From positions 3,968,001 through 4,032,000 of the forward strand of contig NZ_CP066129.1 of the NCBI RefSeq assembly GCF_019242955.1: a stretch of DNA of 64,000 nt, given 5' to 3'. This DNA is from Morganella morganii (lineage in GTDB: Bacteria > Pseudomonadota > Gammaproteobacteria > Enterobacterales > Enterobacteriaceae). Below the pieces are notes generated by a model, which saw nothing but the letters and a program-made list of their open reading frames with translations, ran no database searches and had not been told where the DNA came from. Shown here in pieces: positions 53,887 to 61,269 of this stretch. Made by a program: the position numbers and the translations under genes. Numbering within the stretch: position 1 is the first letter of the stretch; each line of letters starts with the position of its first letter.

Positions 53887-55734
53887 ATGAAAAAATTAGT
53901 ATTAGTTTGTTTAATTGAAGCAGCTATTGCAGGGTATTCTGCCGGGGCAATGGCGGATATTCAGGATGATGTGATTACCGAAAATAAATCCGGTGTTATT
54001 GTCCGGGATAATCAGCATCTGCATTTAAACCGCAACGTGACCGGAACAGATTTCATCATTGAAAACGGCGGACAGCTTTCACTAAATGCAACCAGTATAC
54101 TGAACGGCGCAGTGATCAAATCCGGCGGTGAGGTCAGTTTCAGCGAAGATACCCGTTCAACGGGCACACTGGTGATTGAAAAAAGTGCGGAAGTTTTCGC
54201 GAACAATACCAATGAACAAGAAATTGATGTGACAACAAATAACCCTGCCGTACCGGGGAATGTGATATTTGAAACCGTTGATAATGCCGGATTACTGGAA
54301 ATCGGCCCGGCCTGGACCGGCGGTGCGGATGTCGACGATTTTGCCCCGATGCCGGATAAATTAGGTGCGGATTTGGTCACCACCATTAATACCCTGAATA
54401 TGAAGGGCGGCATGGTTGCCCTGGAAGCTTATTCTCCGGCGGCTCAGCAAAATCACCTGAAGATCGGTACATTAACCGGACAGGGTGATTTTTATATCTC
54501 CACGCAGATGGCGGACGGCTGGGGCGATCATATTACTGTCAGCAATAAAGCCACCGGTAATTTCGGTATTGAATTTGCGGACTCCGGTAAAGAACCGAAA
54601 AGCGCCACCCGCCACACGGTTGTGTCCGTTAACAGCGGTGATGCCGCGTTCCGTCTGCTGAATAAAGATGAGACTGCTGAAATCGGTGCTTATCAGTATT
54701 CCCTGAAGAAAACCCAATCCGGCGAAAGCACAGAGTGGTACTTACAGGGCAAGCGCAAAGGCGATAAAGATACCGACAACGGTAATACCGGCGGCAATAA
54801 CGGCGGCACCAAACCCGTCCTGAGTTACAGCGCCAAAAATGTAATGGCAATGGCGGCAGCGCCGCGTCAGGTATTACAGGCTGAATCCGTTTCCCTGCAG
54901 CAGCGTCTGGGGAATTACTACAGTAACCCGCAGCACAGCTACGGATTATGGACCCGTTATCTGCATGACAACACGCGCCTGAATGACAAAAACGATACTG
55001 CGTTTAAAAATAAACTCGACGGCATGCAGATCGGTGTGGATAAACCACTCCGCCTGAATGATGCCACCGTACTGGTTGGTGTGTTCACCGGCTTCAGCCG
55101 CAGTAAAGTCAGCACCTCTGATTACGGCAACGGTACGGTTGAAAGCTGGCACGGTGGTCTTTATGCCACATATCTGCACGACAGCGGTTTCTACGCAGAT
55201 ACTATGCTCAAAGGCAACCGTCTGGATAACAGCAATAACGGCCGGATGAAAAACGGCAGTGCCGCCCGTGGCGATTATCATCAGAATGCCTTTACTGCCA
55301 CTATCGAAAGCGGATTTAACTATGAAATCCTGCCTGCCCTGACCGTACAGCCATACGGCAGACTGCAATATGCCCGGATCGGCAGCGCGGATTATGAACT
55401 GAGTAACGGTATGCGTGCTGATATTCACAGTGCGGACAGTTTTCAGGGTGAAGCCGGGGCTCTGGCTTCCACATCCTTTGATGTCAGCAGTGCGGTACTG
55501 AAACCGTATGTCCGCCTGGCAGTGGTTCATGAATTCACCAAAGAGAATGATGTGACCATCAACCGCGCCAATACCTTCAGCAACGATTTCTCCGGCAGCA
55601 CCGGTAAATACGGTCTGGGACTGGATGCACAGATCACTCCGCAGGCCGCATTCTATACAGAAATTAATTATCTGAACGGTAATAAGAGTGAAACACCGGT
55701 GAGTGCTGATCTCGGGTTCCGGGTGCGTTTCTGA
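53887..55734 (+). CDS. small autotransporter (type Va) with short passenger
   Basis: The 615-residue protein begins MKKLVLVCLIEAAIAGYSAG with a signal peptide (to about residue 23, AMA). Residues 24 to about 295 form a short passenger rich in beta-repeat residues (GVIVRDNQHLHLNRNVTGTD), like pertactin/AIDA folds. A Gly/Asn/Thr/Asp linker (DTDNGNTGGNNGGTKP, near residue 300) leads to a C-terminal autotransporter beta barrel of about 275 residues, ending in RVRF with terminal Phe. I see no protease triad in the passenger. An upstream start at 53848 would bury the signal peptide. The gene is alone, with its own terminator; probably a surface adhesin, role unknown. Confidence 0.85.
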   Translation: MKKLVLVCLIEAAIAGYSAGAMADIQDDVITENKSGVIVRDNQHLHLNRNVTGTDFIIENGGQLSLNATSILNGAVIKSGGEVSFSEDTRSTGTLVIEKSAEVFANNTNEQEIDVTTNNPAVPGNVIFETVDNAGLLEIGPAWTGGADVDDFAPMPDKLGADLVTTINTLNMKGGMVALEAYSPAAQQNHLKIGTLTGQGDFYISTQMADGWGDHITVSNKATGNFGIEFADSGKEPKSATRHTVVSVNSGDAAFRLLNKDETAEIGAYQYSLKKTQSGESTEWYLQGKRKGDKDTDNGNTGGNNGGTKPVLSYSAKNVMAMAAAPRQVLQAESVSLQQRLGNYYSNPQHSYGLWTRYLHDNTRLNDKNDTAFKNKLDGMQIGVDKPLRLNDATVLVGVFTGFSRSKVSTSDYGNGTVESWHGGLYATYLHDSGFYADTMLKGNRLDNSNNGRMKNGSAARGDYHQNAFTATIESGFNYEILPALTVQPYGRLQYARIGSADYELSNGMRADIHSADSFQGEAGALASTSFDVSSAVLKPYVRLAVVHEFTKENDVTINRANTFSNDFSGSTGKYGLGLDAQITPQAAFYTEINYLNGNKSETPVSADLGFRVRF

Positions 55735-55751
55735 TAACACCGCACTCAATA

Positions 55752-55785
55752 AAACGCCCGGGTGATTTCACCGGGCGCTTTAAGA
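55752..55785. terminator. autotransporter terminator
   Basis: CGCCCGGGTGA and TCACCGGGCG form a GC-rich stem with one bulge, with A and T runs on either side. It lies about 20 bp after the autotransporter stop and about 35 bp from the convergent gene. Confidence 0.8.
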
Positions 55786-55817
55786 CAGTAAAAAAGTATA
55801 GGTCAGTGCTTATTTCA

Positions 55818-56454
55818 TCAACTATTTTGCATCGACTCTAACGTGGCAACATCATATGCATCTAATACAGGGTTGTGTTCAATATGATTAATATCATGTG
55901 CCACCAATATGTCAGAAATAACGCCTTTTTTTATTTCATCCACATAGCGCTTAACGACCTCTGTTTCCCTGATATATATACTGCCTGAGTAATTTTCTGC
56001 CATCCCCAGTACCGCCCGTATTTTTTTTCTGCATCTCTGGTGCAGTGTCCGGTTTCTTCAGTTGTTTGCTCAACATATCATACAGTTCCTGTGCGGAGCA
56101 CTCTGATGCTTTCAGCACAGATAATCTGCTAATAGACGCACTGCCGGGTACACCCGTTTTACTTCTGGCTAAAATCTTATCAGGCAGCGTCATACCCAGT
56201 TTTTTTACGCAGCTACCGGTGAATCCCTCTGTATAGTATTCCTGTTTCACCAGCGTTTTCGCCAGTAATGCACCACACGCTTTCATAATATTATGATCTT
56301 TCTGTGTGCTGCATCCCGTGGAGAATGTCTTGCAACTGTTAACAACTGAGACAAACTTATCCTCTGCCTTTTGAAAAGTACCGCGGACTTGCTCTGTAAC
56401 CTGATTTACAGATTTTTCACCCATTATTTGCTGCACTATTCCTTTTAATTGCAT
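55818..56454 (-). pseudogene. frameshifted copy of the unknown paralogous gene (possibly phase-variable)
   Basis: The gene is split into two frames. From the ATG at 56454 the first frame encodes about 167 residues, diverging from its paralog after PEMQKK; the second, from 56003 downwards, encodes the missing C-terminal part (SGSIYIRETEVVKRYVDEIK and DVATLESMQNS). Deleting one A from the A8 run at 56021-56028 restores one frame of about 211 residues that aligns with the intact 215-residue paralog at 56649-57296 over its full length. Shared motifs are KTFSTGCSTQ, DHNI, KLGM and QELYDMLSKQL. The family is unknown to me. It may be a true pseudogene, a phase-variable gene or a sequencing error. 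Confidence 0.75.
56021..56028. repeat. 8-base homopolymer at the frameshift
   Basis: Eight T on the plus strand (A8 on the coding strand) mark the exact place where the two reading frames of the split gene meet. Losing one base, or gaining two, would restore the frame. Confidence 0.85.
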
Positions 56455-56648
56455 GATTTCTTCCCTATTTAATTAAAAAAAAATAAATAATAAGGAATGA
56501 AACTGTTGCCGTATTTTAAAAAAGCGCCATTTTCTCAGAGTGAAAAAATATGAAGCAATGAAGGAAAGACCGAAACTATATATGTTCCGGCCTTTCCGGT
56601 ACTTAATCAGTAAGTATCAGAATATCAGTATCCTGTTTAATTTTCTTA
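56455..56648 (-). promoter_or_regulatory. shared leader/promoter region, copy 1
   Basis: Bases 56491-56552 align closely with 57333-57394 ahead of the paralog: both have TAAGGAATGAA, ACCGTATTTTAA/GCCGTATTTTAA and an A-rich TTTTCTC...AAAAAATA block. A likely -10 is TAAAAT on the minus strand. The conservation of a noncoding stretch between the two copies suggests common regulation. I see nothing else in the spacer up to 56648. Confidence 0.65.
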
Positions 56649-57296
56649 TTACGAAGATAAACTATTGCTCATTTTTTCAAGTTCTTTAACGATGTCATGA
56701 TCTAATACTTTACCACCGCCAATTTCATTCCTGCGATGTTCCTTCAGTATATCGGTGCTGATAACACTCTTCAGTTTATTCACTCCACGTTCAACCATGT
56801 CAGAGTATGCTTTATCTTTGATGTCATCACTGCTGATACCTATATTAACCATATTCAGTGTCGTCTGTATTTTTCCACGCATCTCCTGCGAAGCTCCGGG
56901 TTGATCCAAATGTTTGCTGAGCATGTCATGCAATTCCTGTGCGGAATACTCTGTTGTTTTCAGGACAGATAATTTACCGATAGGCGCAGCACCAGAGATA
57001 TCCGCTTTAATGCCGACAGAAACCTTACTATCCGGCAATGCCATACCGAGTTTTTCTGCACCCCGCGCCATAGCATCTGTTGTATAGCGCTCCGGTTCAA
57101 CCAGCGTCAGAGCAGCCAGCCTTTCACACGCTTTTTGTATATTATGATCTTGCTGTGTGCTGCATCCCGTGGAGAATGTCTTGCGGCTGTTCACAAGCGA
57201 GACAAACTTATCCGCTATCGTCTGAAAAATATTCCGGCTTTCCCCTGTAATCGGTGTCTCACGAACCGGTTGCTGAGCGATTGCACTTACTGACAT
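56649..57296 (-). CDS. unknown protein, intact paralog of the split gene
   Basis: I do not recognise this 215-residue protein. It starts MSVSAIAQQPVRETPITG behind AGGAAAGG; an upstream extension is not supported. No signal peptide or membrane segment is seen. The first 30 residues are Ser/Gln/Thr-rich and could be a type III-type secretion signal, but this is only a guess. The middle has RKTFSTGCSTQQDHNIQKAC; the C-terminal third is helical and charged (NMVNIGISSDDIKDKAYSDM and DILKEHRRNEIGGGKVLDHD). It forms a tandem pair with the frameshifted copy 194 bp downstream, with a similar leader. Confidence 0.75.
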   Translation of the reverse strand: MSVSAIAQQPVRETPITGESRNIFQTIADKFVSLVNSRKTFSTGCSTQQDHNIQKACERLAALTLVEPERYTTDAMARGAEKLGMALPDSKVSVGIKADISGAAPIGKLSVLKTTEYSAQELHDMLSKHLDQPGASQEMRGKIQTTLNMVNIGISSDDIKDKAYSDMVERGVNKLKSVISTDILKEHRRNEIGGGKVLDHDIVKELEKMSNSLSS

Positions 57297-57332
57297 GATT
57301 CCTTTCCTTATTGAATTAAAAACAAACAGATA

Positions 57333-57394
57333 GTAAGGAATGAACCGGTTACCGTATTTTAAGAAACCCCCGTTTTCTCCCGGTAAAAAATACG
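57333..57394 (-). promoter_or_regulatory. shared leader/promoter region, copy 2
   Basis: This block ahead of the intact paralog repeats the leader found at 56491-56552, with about three quarters of positions identical by eye, including AATACGG and TTCATTCCTTA on the minus strand. It lies 37-98 bp upstream of the start codon. Confidence 0.65.
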
Positions 57395-57439
57395 GGTTAC
57401 ACACTTTCGCCTGTAACCCGTATCAAAAGAACGATATCT

Positions 57440-57775
57440 TTATGAGAACTCTTTAAATGCCTTCAGCGTATTCGCCGCATACATCACGGATGGTCCGCCG
57501 CCCATACCGATAGCAATACCCAGTGCTTCAGATAACTCCTGTTCTGTAACCCCCAGTTCAACCAGTGTTTTAGTGTGAAAACCAATACAACCGTCACACC
57601 GGTTGGCAACGGCAATCGCCACGGCAATCAGCTCTTTGGTTTTTTTATCCAGTGCACCGTCAGCCGTGCTGCTTTGCATGATGGTCATAAACGCACCCAT
57701 CACATCCGGAATATTTTTGTGTAATTCCTGCATGTTGCCGGCGATATCTTTGATCACATCTTTGTAGTAGGACAT
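57440..57775 (-). CDS. AhpD-like (carboxymuconolactone decarboxylase family) protein
   Basis: The 111-residue product is a compact all-helical protein of the CMD/AhpD family. It carries the redox motif CDGCIGFH with Cys60, Cys63 and His67, as in alkylhydroperoxidase AhpD cores, and the typical EALGIAIGMGGGPSVMY helix. Likely a peroxide- or thiol-linked reductase; the partner is unknown. An AGGTGAC ribosome site precedes the ATG. It lies between ppc and the unknown paralogs. Confidence 0.9.
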   Translation of the reverse strand: MSYYKDVIKDIAGNMQELHKNIPDVMGAFMTIMQSSTADGALDKKTKELIAVAIAVANRCDGCIGFHTKTLVELGVTEQELSEALGIAIGMGGGPSVMYAANTLKAFKEFS

Positions 57776-57861
57776 TTGTCACCTCAGTTATAGGCATCAA
57801 TAATATATATTATTATATAATATTAAATTAGATAACATATAACCCTTTTCCGCCAGGAAAA

Positions 57862-57896
57862 TGTCAAAAAAAATGGCCGCTGATAAAAGCGGCCAT
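57862..57896 (-). terminator. ppc terminator
   Basis: Exact arms ATGGCCGCT (57873-57881) and AGCGGCCAT (57888-57896) with a 6-nt loop are followed on the minus strand by an eight-base T-run, about 30 bp after ppc. Confidence 0.9.
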
Positions 57897-57924
57897 CCGG
57901 GGTAAAAAAGACGTGCTGATAATA

Positions 57925-60558
57925 TCAGCCGGTGTTACGCATACCGGCGGCAATACCTGCGATAGTCACCATCAGTGCCTGTTCCACCTGCGGGTCAGAC
58001 TGATCACATTCGCGTGAACGGTGCAGCAGTTCAGCCTGTAAAACGTTGAGCGGATCGGTATACACGTTACGCAAAGCGATAGATTCCGCAATCCACGGCA
58101 GGTCAGCCATTAACTGCTCATCTTTGGAAATCATCAGGACACTCTTAATATCCTCTGATAACTGTTCGCGCAGTTTTGCCCCCAGCGGCCACAGACGCGG
58201 CTCGACCAGGCGCTGGTCATAGTATTCCGCCAGCCATAAATCAACCTTGGCGAACACCATTTCCAGCATACCGATACGGGTTCTGAAGAATGGCCACTGG
58301 TAATACATCACTTCCAGCATGGCCCGGTTGCCTTCATCCACGGCTGTTTTCAGTGCCGCGCCCGCACCCAGCCAGGCCGGCAGCATCAGACGGTTTTGTG
58401 ACCAGGCAAAAATCCACGGAATCGCACGGAGTGTTTCCACGCCGCCTGTCGGACGACGTTTTGCCGGACGGGAGCCCAGTGGTAATTTGCCCAGTTCCTG
58501 CTCCGGGGTGGCCGCACGGAAATACGGGACAAAATCCGGTTGTTCGCGCACGTAATCACGATACATCTCACAGGACACTTCAGACAGGCGATCCATCACC
58601 GCCGCCCATTCCGGTTTCGGCTCCGGCGGCGGCAGCAGATTCGCTTCCAGGCTGGCGCTGGCATACATCGCCAGGCTGCTGATAGTGACCTGCGGCAGAC
58701 CGAATTTAAAGCGGATCATCTCACCCTGCTCTGTCACGCGCAGGCCGCCCTTCAGGCTTCCCGGCGGTTGTGAGAGCAGTGCGGCATGTGCCGGTGCGCC
58801 CCCGCGGCCGATGGTGCCGCCGCGGCCGTGGAACAGAGTCAGTGTCACACCTTCGCGGGCACAGACTTTAATCAGTGCATCCTGGGCGCGGTACTGTGCC
58901 CAGGACGCCGCCATAACACCGGCATCTTTGGCGGAGTCGGAGTAACCGATCATCACCATCTGGCGATCACTAATCAGGTTACGGTACCAGTCGATGCTCA
59001 GCAGACGGGTGATGACACTCTCTGCATTATTAAGGTCATCCAGGGTTTCAAACAGCGGTGCGACCGGCAGAGTGACCGGGCTGCCGGATTCTTTCAGCAG
59101 CAGTTTAACGGCCAGAACATCTGACGGCACTTTCGCCATCGAAATCACATAGGAAGCGACAGAATTTTCCGGTGATTCGGCAATCACCCGGCAGGTATCA
59201 AAGACTTCACGCGTTTCATTGCTGCACTGCCAGTTCTGCGGTACCAGCGGGCGTTTTGACTGCAATTCACGCAGCAGGAACTCCTGCTTTTCCTCTTCCG
59301 GCCAGTCAGCATAATTCCCGAGGCCGAGGTACTGTGTCAGTTCAGACAGTGCTTCTGTGTGACGGGTGCTTTCCTGACGCACATCAATACGCACCAGTTG
59401 CAGACCAAAGCAGCGGATACGGCGCAATGTATCCAGCAGCTGGCCGTTGGCAATAATCTTCATGCCGCACTCAACCAGCGAGCGGTAGCAGAGATACAGC
59501 GGCTCCCATAACTCTTCGTTGTCCGTCAGCAGGTTGTCCGGTTTGATAGCCGGTTCACCGGCCAGACAACGCTCCAGATAGTCCAGTGTGCTTTTCAGAC
59601 GCGCGCGCAGCTGTTTGGTGATCACACGATACGGCTCGGCTGCATCCTCACCCACGCGCTCACGCAGCTCCGGCGTGCATTCACTCATGGAAAGCTCGGA
59701 AACCAGCACCTGAATGTCATTATAGAAAAGATCGGCGGCCTTCCAGCGGCTGAGAGTCAGCACGCGCCGGGTGATATCTGCGGTCACATTCGGGTTACCA
59801 TCGCGGTCACCGCCCATCCAGGAGGTAAAGCGGATCGGCGTGGCTTCCACAGACAGGTTATAGTCCAGTGACGCCTCAAGCTGCTCATTAAATTCGCGCA
59901 GAAACGCCGGGACACCTTCCCACAGACTGTTTTCCACCACAGCAAAACCCCACTTCGCTTCATCAAGCGGTGTCGGACGGTCTTTGCGGATTTCATCAGT
60001 GTGCCAGGCCTGTGCCACCAACTGACGCAGACGGCGCATAATACGATCATGCTCATAATCAGCCAGATCATCGTGATCCAACTGTGCCAGGCAGGTATTC
60101 ACCGCCACCAGTTTATGGATCAGCGTACGGCGGGCAATTTCGGTCGGATGCGCGGTCAGCACCAGCTCAATGGAAAGCTCATCCACGGCCTTGCGCATCT
60201 CTTCATTGGTAAAGTTTTTGGCTTTCAGCTGATCAAACAGCGCCGCCAGAGCGACCGGATTGCTGGCCGCCTCACCATGCGGCGAAATGCTGTGATACTG
60301 CTCCGCCACGTTGGTTAAATTCAGGAACTGGTTAAATGCACGGGCAACCGGCAGCAGTTCTTCATTGGATAGATTTTGCAGTGTCATCAGCAGCTTCTGC
60401 CGCTGGATTTCATTCCCTGCCTGTGACGCTTTGGATAACTTACGGATGGATTCTACTTTTTCGAGAATATGTTCACCCTGAGCCTCTTTGATCGTGTCTC
60501 CGAGAAGTTTTCCCAGCATACTGACGTTACTGCGCATTGCGGAATATTGTTGATTCAT
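57925..60558 (-). CDS. ppc: phosphoenolpyruvate carboxylase
   Basis: Ppc adds bicarbonate to phosphoenolpyruvate to make oxaloacetate and refills the TCA cycle. The 877-residue protein (E. coli 883) carries the catalytic His137 in LVLTAHPTE, the site [26 protein letters not shown], the mobile loop [12 protein letters not shown] and the C-terminal aspartate-inhibitor site ending MRNTG. The start has an AGGG site upstream. In E. coli ppc is on the same strand as argE and next to it; here it is on the opposite strand, with metF between, implying inversion. Confidence 0.97.
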   Translation of the reverse strand: MNQQYSAMRSNVSMLGKLLGDTIKEAQGEHILEKVESIRKLSKASQAGNEIQRQKLLMTLQNLSNEELLPVARAFNQFLNLTNVAEQYHSISPHGEAASNPVALAALFDQLKAKNFTNEEMRKAVDELSIELVLTAHPTEIARRTLIHKLVAVNTCLAQLDHDDLADYEHDRIMRRLRQLVAQAWHTDEIRKDRPTPLDEAKWGFAVVENSLWEGVPAFLREFNEQLEASLDYNLSVEATPIRFTSWMGGDRDGNPNVTADITRRVLTLSRWKAADLFYNDIQVLVSELSMSECTPELRERVGEDAAEPYRVITKQLRARLKSTLDYLERCLAGEPAIKPDNLLTDNEELWEPLYLCYRSLVECGMKIIANGQLLDTLRRIRCFGLQLVRIDVRQESTRHTEALSELTQYLGLGNYADWPEEEKQEFLLRELQSKRPLVPQNWQCSNETREVFDTCRVIAESPENSVASYVISMAKVPSDVLAVKLLLKESGSPVTLPVAPLFETLDDLNNAESVITRLLSIDWYRNLISDRQMVMIGYSDSAKDAGVMAASWAQYRAQDALIKVCAREGVTLTLFHGRGGTIGRGGAPAHAALLSQPPGSLKGGLRVTEQGEMIRFKFGLPQVTISSLAMYASASLEANLLPPPEPKPEWAAVMDRLSEVSCEMYRDYVREQPDFVPYFRAATPEQELGKLPLGSRPAKRRPTGGVETLRAIPWIFAWSQNRLMLPAWLGAGAALKTAVDEGNRAMLEVMYYQWPFFRTRIGMLEMVFAKVDLWLAEYYDQRLVEPRLWPLGAKLREQLSEDIKSVLMISKDEQLMADLPWIAESIALRNVYTDPLNVLQAELLHRSRECDQSDPQVEQALMVTIAGIAAGMRNTG

Positions 60559-60985
60559 ACGACCCCTGACCCTTATTGACGGCAGAATCCTATGACCGCC
60601 GGTGAGGAACTTTCAGCCGGCAGTTCTCTGTCCTGTACATCTTAGTGATTTCATACGACGGATTAATTCTTATTTTGTGACGCCGTTCCCTTGCATTTAT
60701 CTCTGCCCTATATTCATATCAAAAAAAACGCGCTTTGAAAGGACTTTATCAGATTTAATTGCCGCACAGACATCATGCGGCACACCGGCTGTCACCGCAT
60801 TATCGGGTAAAAATCCGTCCCGGCAGCATAATGAAATGGAAAAACAAGCGTTACAGACAGATATCGCGAATTAAGGCAAAAATAGTAACGATTCAGCCTG
60901 AGCAAAAATCCTCAGTCCGGCGGGAAAAAAATCAGCAGAAACGTTTAATGTCAGCGGGAAAACAGCAGGGAAGTGAAAATAGTAA

Positions 60986-61018
60986 CGGGATGCAATTAAA
61001 TCCGTTAATTGCATCCCG
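60986..61018. repeat. perfect 13-bp inverted repeat
   Basis: CGGGATGCAATTA (60986-60998) and TAATTGCATCCCG (61006-61018) enclose a 7-nt loop. There is no T-run directly after it on either strand, so it may be a processing or protein site rather than a simple terminator. Confidence 0.8.
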
Positions 61019-61042
61019 CCGGGGTTGTTTCTGTCCTCAGAC

Positions 61043-61099
61043 TGACATCCTGTCAGAAGAAGCACATCCGGTGCATATCCTTACCATGACATCCTGTCA
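61043..61099. repeat. cluster of three ATCC-centred palindromes
   Basis: TGACATCCTGTCA occurs at 61043-61055 and again exactly at 61087-61099; between them GCACATCCGGTGC (61062-61074) has the same centre but other arms. Each has 5-bp arms round a 3-bp core (the middle one with 4-bp arms). They lie between metL's 3' end and the ppc upstream region. Confidence 0.7.
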
Positions 61100-61269
61100 C
61101 AGCCATCATCCATAATGGTTATATGTCCGTTATGAAACATCACCATGCGTTATTTATATCAATCCTGTATCTTTAACGTAATAAGATAATTCCCGTTATA
61201 GTCATCTTTTGTTCTGCCTGCAGGATATTTAAGATTATTTAACCCCGTTAGTTATCACAATCCGACGAA

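Larger units (their letters stand above)
60559..61269. other. 711-bp spacer between ppc and metL
   Basis: No coding frame here is convincing on either strand. It must hold the ppc promoter and the end of the metBL transcript. A perfect 13-bp hairpin (60986-61018) and a cluster of 13-bp palindromes (61043-61099) are present. Small frames (for example one starting MLLLTGCQS on the minus strand) lack ribosome sites and family likeness. No RNA gene is recognised. Confidence 0.6.

Noticed and set aside
55818..56003. A separate 61-residue gene downstream of the split paralog
   Set aside because: Its residues continue the alignment of the upstream fragment with the intact paralog; it is the frameshifted C-terminal part, not an independent gene.
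60871..61065. Minus-strand frame beginning MLLLTGCQSEDRN, looking like a lipoprotein signal
   Set aside because: The hydrophobic segment ahead of the Cys is only four residues, there is no positively charged start and no ribosome site, and the rest lies over a hairpin.
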